Source: CBDDBX01 sp965225955
GTDB lineage: Bacteria; Acidobacteriota; Aminicenantia; UBA2199
Length of the DNA stretch: 64,000 bases
NCBI GenBank assembly: GCA_965225955.1
Contig: CBDDBX010000018.1
Span: forward strand, 62,001 to 126,000
Reading direction: 5' to 3'
This document shows positions 51,625-59,830 of the stretch, piece by piece. The stretch's first letter is position 1; every line of letters begins with the position of its first letter. The position numbers and the translations under genes were made by a program. The notes beneath the pieces were generated by a model, which ran no database searches, was not told the origin of the DNA, and saw nothing but the letters and a program-made list of their open reading frames with translations.

Positions 51625-51838
51625 TTTTCCTGCCTTTCTCAACTATTTCAGAGATCTTAATATCCGGATATTTAAAAAGTAAATCCCGGATTTCTTCATA
51701 ATTTATAGAAGGATGCATCTCAGAAAGCATACCGATTTTAATCCAGTGCTCGGCCTGAGAATTGAGAGATCTGTCAAAAACTCCTGCGGCTTTTCTCAAT
51801 TCATCATGAATCTCTTCTGATATTTTTACAATACCCAT
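51611..51838 (-). CDS. ParD-like antitoxin-family protein upstream of map
   Basis: 75 residues from ATG 51836-51838; the longer frame to 51877 runs through the promoter. The ribbon-helix-helix-like pattern is GIVKISEEIHDELRKAAGVFDRSLNSQAEHWIKIGMLSEM, as in the ParD_like family, followed by an acidic tail. No ParE/RelE toxin gene is adjacent; instead the gene is translationally coupled to map. There is no Shine-Dalgarno: TATATA ends 6 bases before the ATG, so the mRNA is probably leaderless. A TTTTATATATAAAA palindrome upstream may be its operator. Confidence 0.75.
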   Translation of the reverse strand: MGIVKISEEIHDELRKAAGVFDRSLNSQAEHWIKIGMLSEMHPSINYEEIRDLLFKYPDIKISEIVEKGRKSDTT

Positions 51839-51844
51839 ATACGA

Positions 51845-51873
51845 TATATAGCATTTTATATATAAAAATACAA
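51845..51873 (-). promoter_or_regulatory. ParD-like/map promoter with palindrome
   Basis: Minus-strand -10 TATATA (51845-51850) with a weak -35 TTGTAT (51868-51873) at 17 bases. The palindrome TTTTATATATAAAA (51854-51867) fills the spacer. Confidence 0.5.
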
Positions 51874-52061
51874 TCACATATCAGAAAACATATACAACCA
51901 ACCCGGATATTGATCAGATGTTTCACATTTTCCTGAAATAGTTTTTTCATAAACGGACTCAATAACCACTATCAGAACGCAGGATCACTACCTCTTTTTC
52001 AACCAGAACCATCTTATTCAGAGAATCAACTACATTGATGATAATTCTCTATATTCATACC

Positions 52062-52084
52062 AATATATACTTATCAGATATATT
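52062..52084 (+). promoter_or_regulatory. Inverted repeat upstream of molybdenum-storage genes
   Basis: AATATAT, 9 bases, ATATATT, ending just before the AAAGGAG site of the 70-residue gene. It could be an operator, loosely like ModE-type AT-rich half sites. The rest of 51878-52061 shows no gene and no molybdenum-cofactor riboswitch. Confidence 0.4.
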
Positions 52085-52098
52085 AAAAGGAGATTTAT

Positions 52099-52311
52099 AT
52101 GAAACCTAAAATATTCTATAGACAAAGAACAAAAGTTGGAGAAAAAGAGAAAAAGCCTCGTTTTCGCATGGTAGCTGTGGCAGGTATTGAGTTGAACTTC
52201 TACACAGATCATCTTAGAAAAAAAGAGCTTGAGCAGATAGCAAAGGAGGTTGGTGCCACAATGATTGAACTTAAGATAGAACCAGAAGATGCTGAGGTTA
52301 AAATAGATTGA
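52099..52311 (+). CDS. Small conserved-looking protein upstream of MoSto homologue
   Basis: 70 residues, basic N-terminus (KPKIFYRQRTKVGEKEKKPRFR), then a strand-helix-strand pattern (MVAVAGIELNFYTDHLRKKELEQIAKEVGATMIELKI) and an acidic end. AAAGGAG lies 7 bases before the ATG. It ends 10 bases before the molybdenum-storage homologue, so the two are co-transcribed. No family is recognised. A dedicated partner, loading factor or regulator of the storage protein is a guess from position only. Confidence 0.6.
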   Translation: MKPKIFYRQRTKVGEKEKKPRFRMVAVAGIELNFYTDHLRKKELEQIAKEVGATMIELKIEPEDAEVKID

Positions 52312-52321
52312 GAGTAGTACA

Positions 52322-53149
52322 ATGAGTTTAACAAGAGACCGCGATAACAAACGCCTGCATATTAAGAGCAAACTCATGGGTGAAAGCCTGGTAAGCAAAG
52401 AGTTCAACAACTCTCTGGAAATACCTGAGCAGAAGAGGCTCTTTCCGGATCTCAACATAATGAAAATTGGAGGCCAGTCAATATGTGACAGAGGCAAAAA
52501 CGGCCTGCCTTCAATTATTGAAGAGATAGCTGCCAATAGAAATGCATATAAGATGCTTTTAACCACAGGAGGTGGAACAAGGAGCAGACATATATACAAT
52601 ATTGGTCTTGAACTTGGAATGCCAACAGGAATTATTGCCAGATTCGGAACATCTGTTTCTGAACAAAATGCTCTTATGGTGTCTGTTCTGCTTGCAAAAT
52701 ACGGAGGCATAAAAATCGGCAACGATGAGCTGGTTAAACTATCACAGTATTTTGCCCAGAAAAGCATACCTGTGATACATGGTATGCCTCCCTACGACCT
52801 GTTTGCACTTCCTCCTGCTACAGGCAGAATACCAATTCACAGAACCGATGTAGGAACTCTTATACTTGCAGATCTGCTGGGTGTTAATAAGGTTATCTTC
52901 ATAAAAGATGAAAAGGGACTCTACACTCATGATCCCAAGAAGAAGTTTGATGCTGAATTTATCCCCCGAATAAGCATTGATGAACTTCTGGCAAAAGATC
53001 TTGATGATCTGATTATAGAACGCCCTTGTATAGATATTCTTAAAAACAGTACTGTGTTAAAAGAGATTCATATAATAAACGGATTAAAAAAAGGAAATAT
53101 AACAGCAGCTCTGAAAGGAGATCAGGTAGGAACAATAATCCACTGCTGA
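52322..53149 (+). CDS. Molybdenum storage protein (MosA/MosB) homologue, amino-acid-kinase fold
   Basis: 275 residues. The UMP-kinase-like fold has its ATP loop in IMKIGGQSICDRG (46-58). The stretches TTGGGTRSRHIYNIGLELGMPTG (81-103), IHGMPPYDLF (152-161), HRTDVGTLILADLLG (173-187), IFIKDEKGLYTHDPKK (192-207), FIPRISIDEL (213-222) and IINGLKKGNITAAL (251-264) match what is remembered of Azotobacter vinelandii MosB closely. MosA/MosB form an ATP-driven cage storing polynuclear molybdate or tungstate. Only one subunit gene is present, so a homo-oligomer is implied. An ordinary UMP kinase would lack these blocks. No nif or mod genes are nearby. Confidence 0.82.
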   Translation: MSLTRDRDNKRLHIKSKLMGESLVSKEFNNSLEIPEQKRLFPDLNIMKIGGQSICDRGKNGLPSIIEEIAANRNAYKMLLTTGGGTRSRHIYNIGLELGMPTGIIARFGTSVSEQNALMVSVLLAKYGGIKIGNDELVKLSQYFAQKSIPVIHGMPPYDLFALPPATGRIPIHRTDVGTLILADLLGVNKVIFIKDEKGLYTHDPKKKFDAEFIPRISIDELLAKDLDDLIIERPCIDILKNSTVLKEIHIINGLKKGNITAALKGDQVGTIIHC

Positions 53150-53168
53150 TAAAAAGTAATATAAAATG

Positions 53169-53196
53169 AACAGAGACTAAGATCTTAGTCTCTGTT
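53169..53196. terminator. Palindromic bidirectional terminator
   Basis: AACAGAGACTAA, GATC, TTAGTCTCTGTT: a perfect 28-base palindrome between the convergent MoSto-like and YfcC-like genes. Confidence 0.75.
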
Positions 53197-53221
53197 ATAT
53201 ATAATTAAAAAGTAAGAAGAA

Positions 53222-54874
53222 TCAGAACCCGTTAATTTTCATTGTAACAGTAGGTATAAGAAGTAAAAATCCTATAATTGACATAACAAGTATAAAAGGA
53301 AAGATCCACTTGAACCACTTCTCGTAAGGTATCCTTGCTACTCCTATAACAGCAATCATAACCGGAGAAATAGGAGTTATCATATTAGTGAAACCGTCTC
53401 CAAACTGATAAGCCATTACTGTAGCCTGACGTGAGATACCAACCAGATCTGAAAAAGGCGCCATAATAGGCATCGTCAGAGCAGCTTTTGCTGAAGCTGA
53501 TGGTATCAGCAGATTAATCCCGGTCTGGATAACATACATAGCTCCAACTGTTGCAGTACCACCCATTCCGTCCATCATACCTGCCAGACTGTTCAGAATG
53601 GTATCTATTACTCTGCCATCTTCAAGAATTATTATAATTCCTCCGGCAAATCCAACAACCAGAGCTGCAGATAGAAAATCTTTTACCCCTTCAATAAACA
53701 GTTTAACTATTTTATCCGGCGAATAACCTGAAGCCGCACCTGAAATAATACCAAGACTAAAGAACAGGGTTGCTATTTCCATTATATGCCATCCATATCC
53801 CATTACACCTACAATAAGAACCCCCATTGCAACAGCAAGGAGAAAAAGAATATAGAAGTGAACAGATCTTCGAAGAGTTAGATAACCTCCAATAGCATAT
53901 ACAACTGTTATTATCGGGAAAAATGGCATAGAAAAAGATGCATCCCCTACAGTCAGAGTTGTAGAAACATCTGTATAAGAGAGTTTTGCAAATATCAGAA
54001 GAATAGCACCAAATACATACCAGGAGATTCCGGGTGTAACGTACTTAAGCACATCACCATCACCTCTTCCTTTCTCTCTCCAGTATTCATCCTCTTCATA
54101 CACAAGGGATTTTTCCGGTGTCTTTTTCACTTTACCTGCGTACTTAAGTATCCAGATAATGCCTATTAAATTTATAACAAACCAGCAGACAATCCGGTAT
54201 TCCATCCCCGAATACAGAGGCAGATCAGAAAGTCCCTGAGCAATACCAATAGTAAAAGGATTAAGAACAGCTCCGGCAAACCCCAGCCCTGCAGCAACAA
54301 AAACTACAAGAACCCCTGTAATTGAGTCATACCCCATCGATATAACCAGAGGCACAACAATAATAATGAATGGAATAGTCTCTTCACTCATGCCAAAAAC
54401 AGCACCAAACACACTGAATAGAAGCATAATAAGTGTCAGTACAATATTCTCAACGCCTATTTTTCTGAAAATTCCTTTACCATCAAGGCGTTTTGTAAAT
54501 TCAAGAAAACTGTTAATTCCAGCATCTATTGCCTTACTGCAGTTTATTATCCAGAAAGCTCCGCCGATCATGAGAATAAAAACAATGATCCCTGCCTGCT
54601 TTTCAAAGCCTTTGTAAAATGCGCTGAAAATCTGCCAGCTCTGAGGATTACTTTCTACAGCTTTATATACTTTCTGAGTAACTCCGGCTGAGTTTTTGAC
54701 CTCTTCATACTGCCCCCCTGGAATTACCCAGGTTGAGAGTGCAGCCAGCACAATAATAAAAAAAATGATTACATAAGTATTCGGTATCTTCTTCATAGAT
54801 GGATTGTAAAAAAAACAGGAGAGATCTTCAACTCCGGATTTAACAAAAAATTCATTTAAATCAGACTTTTCCAT
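53222..54874 (-). CDS. YfcC/DcuC-superfamily carrier
   Basis: 550 residues, about 12-13 membrane helices, with the family opening MKKIPNTYVIIFFIIVLAALSTWVIPGGQYE at residue 27. Conserved helical hairpins include MSEETIPFIIIVVPLVISMGYDSITG and LIPSASAKAALTMPIMAPFSDLVGISRQ. The C4-dicarboxylate/YfcC family moves amino acids, peptides or dicarboxylates; the substrate is open. The ATG at 54874 adds 26 residues unusual for the family and has no ribosome site; an internal ATG at 54796 gives the family start but also lacks one. It is divergent from the glycosyltransferase gene. Confidence 0.85.
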   Translation of the reverse strand: MEKSDLNEFFVKSGVEDLSCFFYNPSMKKIPNTYVIIFFIIVLAALSTWVIPGGQYEEVKNSAGVTQKVYKAVESNPQSWQIFSAFYKGFEKQAGIIVFILMIGGAFWIINCSKAIDAGINSFLEFTKRLDGKGIFRKIGVENIVLTLIMLLFSVFGAVFGMSEETIPFIIIVVPLVISMGYDSITGVLVVFVAAGLGFAGAVLNPFTIGIAQGLSDLPLYSGMEYRIVCWFVINLIGIIWILKYAGKVKKTPEKSLVYEEDEYWREKGRGDGDVLKYVTPGISWYVFGAILLIFAKLSYTDVSTTLTVGDASFSMPFFPIITVVYAIGGYLTLRRSVHFYILFLLAVAMGVLIVGVMGYGWHIMEIATLFFSLGIISGAASGYSPDKIVKLFIEGVKDFLSAALVVGFAGGIIIILEDGRVIDTILNSLAGMMDGMGGTATVGAMYVIQTGINLLIPSASAKAALTMPIMAPFSDLVGISRQATVMAYQFGDGFTNMITPISPVMIAVIGVARIPYEKWFKWIFPFILVMSIIGFLLLIPTVTMKINGF

Positions 54875-54921
54875 AACTTCGCAGATTTAAAATACCTATA
54901 TATCCTTTTATGGAGATTAAG

Positions 54922-56112
54922 ATGAGAGTAGCAATTTATGCAGGAATGTACAAAGAGAATCAGGATGGTGCTACAAGAACTTTGTATAAACTAACCTCTC
55001 ATCTGCTGTCAGAAGGAATCGAAACAGGAATATGGGGTTTCTCAATAACTCCCAGATCCCACAGATATTTGAAATTGCATAAAGTTCTCTCTGTTCCAAT
55101 TCCTTTTTATAAAGACTACCGCCTTACCATACCTAACCCTGTAACTATTAATCAGATTAAAGAATTTTCACCGGATATTATTCATATAACTGTACCGGAT
55201 CTTACAGGGCAACTACTAACATCCTGGGCCAGAAAAAGAGATATTCCGGTTATAACGTCATATCACACAGACTTCATCTCATATCTTCCTACATATAAAC
55301 TAGGAGTTCTGGCCGGAGCAATGAAAAAATATTTCAGGTACTTTTACAACAGGAGCCTTGCAGTATATGCTCCAACAACAGAAGCAGAAAGCCAGTTAAA
55401 AAAGTATGGAATAAAAAATACCAGAATCTGGAGCCGGGGAATCAATCTGCAGGAGTTCTCACCGGAAATGAGATCATACTATCTACGCTTAAGATGGGGA
55501 GTAGAAAAAAGTAAAGTAATTTTGTTTGCAGGACGTTTCGTATGGTACAAAGGCCTGGATGTATTTATAGATGTTTACCAGGAACTGCGATATAGAAAAG
55601 ATATCAGATTTGTACTTGCGGGAGATGGCCCCATAAGAACAGAACTTGAAAAGAGAATGCCGGAAGCAATTTTTACAGGCTATCTTAAAGGCAGAGAGCT
55701 TGCCGAAGCTTACGCCAGTTCAGATCTCTTTCTTTTTCCATCTGTTACAGAAACATTTGGTAACGTAGTTCAGGAAGCTCTGGCATCAGGTATACCAGCA
55801 ATAGTATCTGATGTTGGCGGTTGCAAAGAGATTATTAAAAACTCCGATGCCGGGTTAATTGCTGAAGCCGGAAATTCAGAGGAATTTGCATCCTGTTGCC
55901 TTGACCTTATAGATAACCCTGTAAAAAGAGATTCATTTAGAAATAATGGATTGCAATATGTTAAAACCTGCAGCTGGAAGATAATAAACAGTAATCTCGT
56001 AAAAGACTACTCCAGCTATATAAATGGGAGTTCAAAAACAACAGATCAGAATGAAAATTCTAAAGTGGCGGATTATTCAGCCTCATCTTCAAGTACTACA
56101 GCAGTTCCATAA
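54922..56112 (+). CDS. GT4-family glycosyltransferase
   Basis: 396 residues from ATG 54922 with GGAG 7 bases upstream. The GT-B fold has an N-terminal acceptor domain (RVAIYAGMYKENQDGATRTLYKLTSHL) and a C-terminal GT4 domain with GRFVWYKGLDVFIDVY, LAGDGPIRTELEK and the E-x7-E motif in SVTETFGNVVQEALASG. It resembles GDP-mannose-dependent alpha-mannosyltransferases of glycolipid synthesis, but the donor is not certain. The last 40 bases overlap the opposite-strand YbjQ gene. Confidence 0.88.
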   Translation: MRVAIYAGMYKENQDGATRTLYKLTSHLLSEGIETGIWGFSITPRSHRYLKLHKVLSVPIPFYKDYRLTIPNPVTINQIKEFSPDIIHITVPDLTGQLLTSWARKRDIPVITSYHTDFISYLPTYKLGVLAGAMKKYFRYFYNRSLAVYAPTTEAESQLKKYGIKNTRIWSRGINLQEFSPEMRSYYLRLRWGVEKSKVILFAGRFVWYKGLDVFIDVYQELRYRKDIRFVLAGDGPIRTELEKRMPEAIFTGYLKGRELAEAYASSDLFLFPSVTETFGNVVQEALASGIPAIVSDVGGCKEIIKNSDAGLIAEAGNSEEFASCCLDLIDNPVKRDSFRNNGLQYVKTCSWKIINSNLVKDYSSYINGSSKTTDQNENSKVADYSASSSSTTAVP

Positions 56113-56399
56113 GCCAGAATTTCTGCAGCATTACTCATAACAGTTGAAGTTGAAAATCTTACACTCACAATAGCATTGGCGCCAAGGGATTCTGCAGAAG
56201 CTTTCATTCTGTCCAGAGCCTGCTCTCTGGATTCAGCAATCATTTTGGTATAATCAATAATCTCTCCACCAATAAGATTTCTGATTGAAGCCATAATATC
56301 ATGTCCCACATGTCTGGCTCTTACAGTATTTCCCTTAACAAGACCGAAATTCTTTACAATCTTTTTGCCGTTAATGCAATCTGTTGTGTACACCTTCAT
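56073..56399 (-). CDS. YbjQ/UPF0145 family protein
   Basis: 108 residues, the full family length: NGKKIVKNFGLVKGNTVRARHVGHDIMASIRNLIGGEIIDYTKM, REQALDRM, LGANAIVSVRFSTSTV and EILAYGTAVV. It forms pentameric rings in solved structures; the role is unknown. It overlaps the anti-sigma stop by 4 bases and is therefore third in the ECF sigma operon. Confidence 0.92.
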   Translation of the reverse strand: MKVYTTDCINGKKIVKNFGLVKGNTVRARHVGHDIMASIRNLIGGEIIDYTKMIAESREQALDRMKASAESLGANAIVSVRFSTSTVMSNAAEILAYGTAVVLEDEAE

Positions 56400-56842
56400 A
56401 TATCAATCTCCTCATATCTCTCCTTTTTACGATAGAACAGTTGCTCCTTAAGGATAGATACAAAAAGAATAATACTACCGCTTATAAAAGTAAATAACCC
56501 TATAATAAGAATCAATGAAGCATCAGGATCAGTTATAAGGTTCTCCATGAATTTCCATCCTGCAAAAGCAAGAATTATCAAAACTCCTGCAATAAAAACT
56601 ATCCATGCAGTTTTTCGCTCAAGCCTGTTGTAGACAGAATCACTATATTTTTCCCACACCTCTTCATCAGGTTTTTTATACTGCATCTCAGTCAGTACAG
56701 CTTCAAGTTCTCCAAACTCTTCAAACTCTCTTCTGCACTCTTCGCACTCACCAAGATGCTCTTCTACAATTCTACGCTCTTTATCATCCAGTTCCCCTTC
56801 AGCAAGAAGAGGAATCATGAATTTAATCTCTTCATGTTTCAT
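56396..56842 (-). CDS. Zinc-finger anti-sigma factor
   Basis: About 148 residues from ATG 56840-56842, with GAGGTG 6 bases upstream and an ATGA overlap with the sigma stop; a GTG three codons upstream is the alternative. The ZAS motif H29-x3-C33-x2-C36 (EHLGECEECRREF) is intact. Two membrane helices follow (about 80-98 and 109-129). It probably holds the ECF factor at the membrane. Confidence 0.9.
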   Translation of the reverse strand: MKHEEIKFMIPLLAEGELDDKERRIVEEHLGECEECRREFEEFGELEAVLTEMQYKKPDEEVWEKYSDSVYNRLERKTAWIVFIAGVLIILAFAGWKFMENLITDPDASLILIIGLFTFISGSIILFVSILKEQLFYRKKERYEEIDI

Positions 56843-57387
56843 TTCAGACACCTCTCCATATTTTCTCTCAGCCTCTTCTTAGCATAATAGAGTCCCGACA
56901 TAACAGTTCCAAGAGGCTTCTCTATAATTTCTGCAATCTCTTTATAAGAGTAGTCATGAAAATACCTAAGAATAATTATCTCTCTGTGATCAACTGAGAG
57001 TTTCTCTATAGATTTCCATAGCTCCATTTTAACCTGATCATCCATATCTTCAGGAGAAGCTAAATGCAGATCCTCTATCGGAGTCCGGGAGAGGTTCTTA
57101 TTTCCCTTTATCCAGTCAAGGCACCGATTCTTCAGAATTCTGTAAAACCATGGGAAAAAAGGGCTGCCGGACTTAAACTTATCAATATATTTATATGCTT
57201 TTATAAAAGCATCCTGAGATACATCCAGTGCATCTTCCTCTGACTTTACAAAACCAAGAGCTATATAATAAGCTTTTCGCATATAGGACCTCACAATGAA
57301 AGAGTAAGCTTCCCTGTTGCCCTGTTTCACTGCCTCAAGACATTCTGCCTCAAGGCGTCTCAACTCGTCATTATTTGTCTCTTTCAT
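56839..57387 (-). CDS. ECF-type RNA polymerase sigma factor
   Basis: 182 residues from ATG 57385-57387; a TTG two codons upstream sits better relative to the GGAGAG site, so either may start. Sigma2 region: DALDVSQDAFIKAYKYIDKFKSGSPFFPWFYRILKNRCLDW. Sigma4 region: LSVDHREIIILRYFHDYSYKEIAEIIEKPLGTVMSGLYYAKKRLREN. It is first in the operon with its anti-sigma and YbjQ. The promoter looks like ordinary sigma70 (TTGACA-N17-TTAAAT), so autoregulation is not obvious. Confidence 0.92.
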   Translation of the reverse strand: MKETNNDELRRLEAECLEAVKQGNREAYSFIVRSYMRKAYYIALGFVKSEEDALDVSQDAFIKAYKYIDKFKSGSPFFPWFYRILKNRCLDWIKGNKNLSRTPIEDLHLASPEDMDDQVKMELWKSIEKLSVDHREIIILRYFHDYSYKEIAEIIEKPLGTVMSGLYYAKKRLRENMERCLK

Positions 57388-57440
57388 AATCAACTCTACT
57401 CTCCGTCTGAAAGATTAATTCAAAAGAAAAAAATACAGTA

Positions 57441-57469
57441 ACATTTAACTTCACCACCTGTAAAATGTC
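57441..57469 (-). promoter_or_regulatory. ECF sigma operon promoter
   Basis: Minus-strand TTGACA followed after 17 bases by TTAAAT, about 60-80 bases upstream of the sigma start. Confidence 0.45.
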
Positions 57470-57551
57470 AACAGCTCAGATATAGCTGACTATCTGCTAA
57501 ACCTGACTCTGATATACAATGATGACAAACCCTTCGTGATTAAAGGAACAA

Positions 57552-59282
57552 TCAGGAGACTGCTTCCCTGAACCTTCGTCTGAATAACCTTTTCAGTACC
57601 CCGGCTTTTCCATTAAGTGAGACTTCAGAGACTCCTATCCCCAGTACCCTTTTGTCTTCAGGATTTACTTCTGAAGGATAGTACGGTTTATCAATTGTCA
57701 ATTCTATTTCAAGCAGAATATCCTTTATACATGGCAACTCAATATTATACTCCTGCCACCCTGCTTTGGGAATAAACTCTGCCACTTTGCTACCATTAAC
57801 AACAACAGAAACAGTGCGTTTTTCTTCAAGTCCGGGAAAAGTAGCAGATAATTTTAGTGAAGGCTTCATACTATTTCTGAGAAAAAAAGAACACGACTTT
57901 TCTGACCAGCGAAACCATCTGTCTCCATCTTTTTCCAGATTGTTCCAGCCGGTTCCTATCTGAGACTCTTCAACTCCGATTCTAATATAATCCAGAGGTA
58001 TATCTTTTTCAGGAAGTCGTTTACCCATTGCCAGCATTTTAAAACGCTTATGATAATAACTGATCCGGTTAGGCGCAATTCCCGGCTGATCCAGTACAGA
58101 CTGGCAATTTGTTCCGGCAACGGTAACTACATTACGATCTGAAATCCACCCATTGTTACGACAAACCTCATAAGCATCTGTTCCGGGGAATGGATAAAAT
58201 GTCCAGCACTGCATATCATCAGCTTTTATCTTCTGATTCAGCGCGATAGTCTCTTTTATGCTCTCTTCAGTTTCAAAAGGTATTCCCACCATATTGTGTA
58301 CATAAAGAAAAATTCCGGCTTTTCTCAACAGTTCTGAAGATTTAAGAAGCTGGTTATTGGAAACATTCTTTTTCAACACATTCCTGCGCATATCCTCATT
58401 ACCGGTTTCTACGGCCATATTTACCCTTATACAACCAGATTCTTTAAGATTTCTTACAATATCTTCATCAACAAGATTGGCTCTTACATTGCAGTAGTAA
58501 GGTAGCCCGATCTCTTTTTTATACTTCTCAGCAAATTCAATAAACCAGCTCTTTTTAAGAATGAAAGTATCATCAAAGAACTCAATTTTTTCTATTTGGG
58601 GAAATTGTTCCAGTAATTTTTTTATATTGCTTATCACCTTATCTACAGACATAAATCTTATATAGTTTTTAAGGCCGTATGCTTTAATCATAGAGTGATT
58701 GACGCAGTAACTACATTCATAAGGGCATCCTCTGTTTGCAAAGAACATAAGAACACCAATATTGTCATATATCCCCATATAATCAAAAAGTTCATAATCC
58801 GGGAGAGGTAGATTATCAAGATCTTTTACAAGCTCTCTTACTCCATTTCTTTTAATTCCATTCTCAGTTTTGAACCACATTCCACAAATATCATCAGAAC
58901 AGCCATGGTTCTCAAGCTTGTTAATGTATTCAAGAAAGGAGTATTCCCCTTCACCAATACAGATTGCATCTATACCATCAGTAGCAATAACATCTTCAGG
59001 ATTAAGAGTAACATGCACTCCTCCTGCAACAATCGGGCTATCAGACACCTCTTTTACCGATCTTATTAATTCAAGAGAGAGAGAAAACTGATTAGTAACA
59101 ATAGAAAACCCTATTACATCAGGTTTGAATTCTCCAATTACTCTCTGTAGATTTTCTGAATCATTCCAGTTTGTATGAAACAGCTTTGTGTCATGTCCGT
59201 CTCTTTTCAGTACCGCTGAGAGACTCCCTATACCCGAATTATATATCTTCATATCTGAAGGGTAGACAAAAAGTATACGCAT
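57552..59282 (-). CDS. B12-binding-domain radical SAM protein
   Basis: 576 residues. A Rossmann-like cobalamin-binding domain (about 1-130; no DxHxxG, as common in this class) is followed by the radical SAM core with C186-x3-C190-x2-C193 (NRGCPYECSYC) and GxIxxN-type VNMAVETGNEDMRR. After about 415 comes an extra 160-residue beta-rich C-terminal domain resembling a carbohydrate-binding or jelly-roll module (VSVVVNGSKVAEFIPKAGWQEYNIELP). Such enzymes methylate or rearrange lipids, sugars or antibiotics. The gene is alone. Confidence 0.85.
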   Translation of the reverse strand: MRILFVYPSDMKIYNSGIGSLSAVLKRDGHDTKLFHTNWNDSENLQRVIGEFKPDVIGFSIVTNQFSLSLELIRSVKEVSDSPIVAGGVHVTLNPEDVIATDGIDAICIGEGEYSFLEYINKLENHGCSDDICGMWFKTENGIKRNGVRELVKDLDNLPLPDYELFDYMGIYDNIGVLMFFANRGCPYECSYCVNHSMIKAYGLKNYIRFMSVDKVISNIKKLLEQFPQIEKIEFFDDTFILKKSWFIEFAEKYKKEIGLPYYCNVRANLVDEDIVRNLKESGCIRVNMAVETGNEDMRRNVLKKNVSNNQLLKSSELLRKAGIFLYVHNMVGIPFETEESIKETIALNQKIKADDMQCWTFYPFPGTDAYEVCRNNGWISDRNVVTVAGTNCQSVLDQPGIAPNRISYYHKRFKMLAMGKRLPEKDIPLDYIRIGVEESQIGTGWNNLEKDGDRWFRWSEKSCSFFLRNSMKPSLKLSATFPGLEEKRTVSVVVNGSKVAEFIPKAGWQEYNIELPCIKDILLEIELTIDKPYYPSEVNPEDKRVLGIGVSEVSLNGKAGVLKRLFRRRFREAVS

Positions 59283-59404
59283 ATCTGCTCCTTAATCTCA
59301 TTTACCATATTAGATGGAACTGTATTGTTTCTTCTTAAATATACCAAAAGCATTTTTACTGTCAAATCTGAAAACATCGATTACAACCAAATTAATTTTC
59401 AGAG

Positions 59405-59444
59405 TTGACAACGAAAAACAATTGTATTATCATAGCAATACAAT
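59405..59444 (+). promoter_or_regulatory. gntR-ABC operon promoter and operator
   Basis: -35 TTGACA (59405-59410), a 17-base spacer and -10 TATCAT (59428-59433). The inverted repeat ATTGTATT-N8-AATACAAT (59421-59444) brackets the -10 box and ends just before the GGAGG site. Confidence 0.7.
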
Positions 59445-59455
59445 TTGGAGGAAAT

Positions 59456-59830
59456 GTGAAAGAAAGAATTATTGATCACTCATCTCAGCTACCAACATAC
59501 GTACAGATTGCACAGTGGGTCAAAAAGGAGATTATAAAAGGGAATTTTAAAGTTGAAGATAAATTACCTCCTGTCAGGGATCTTGCAAAACTCCTCAAAG
59601 TAAATCCTAACACTATTGTTAAAGCGTATCACTTACTAGTTACAGATGAAATGGTAGAAAGTAAACCCGGTAGTGGCTATCGTGTTATCTATCAAAAACA
59701 GAAACTTGATCCTTTCAGAACCAGTCTTCTGAAATCTGAATTTCAGAATTTCATAACTCATGCTATGGAACTGGGAGCATCAAAAAATGAGATCAGAGAA
59801 TTAATGAAGGAGTTTTTAAACAATGATTAA
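59456..59830 (+). CDS. GntR-family (YtrA subfamily) regulator
   Basis: 124 residues from a GTG start at 59456 with GGAGGA just upstream; the ATG at 59405 overlaps the promoter and cannot be used. The winged helix (about 10-78) has QIAQWVKKEIIKGNFKVEDKLPPVRDLAKLLKVNPNTIVKAYHLL and VESKPGSGYRV. The short helical C-terminal domain (about 45 residues) is typical of YtrA regulators, which control adjacent ABC exporters. It overlaps the ATPase gene by 8 bases. Confidence 0.92.
   Translation: MKERIIDHSSQLPTYVQIAQWVKKEIIKGNFKVEDKLPPVRDLAKLLKVNPNTIVKAYHLLVTDEMVESKPGSGYRVIYQKQKLDPFRTSLLKSEFQNFITHAMELGASKNEIRELMKEFLNND

Noticed and set aside
51611..51838. A complete toxin-antitoxin pair
   Set aside because: No ParE/RelE-type or other toxin frame lies on either side; the partner gene is map.
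51878..52098. Molybdenum-cofactor riboswitch before the MoSto-like operon
   Set aside because: No multi-stem conserved core was found; only an AT-rich inverted repeat and a weak hairpin.
52030..52767. 245-codon minus-strand ORF
   Set aside because: Antisense to the molybdenum-storage homologue and its partner, leucine/serine-rich, without a start signal.
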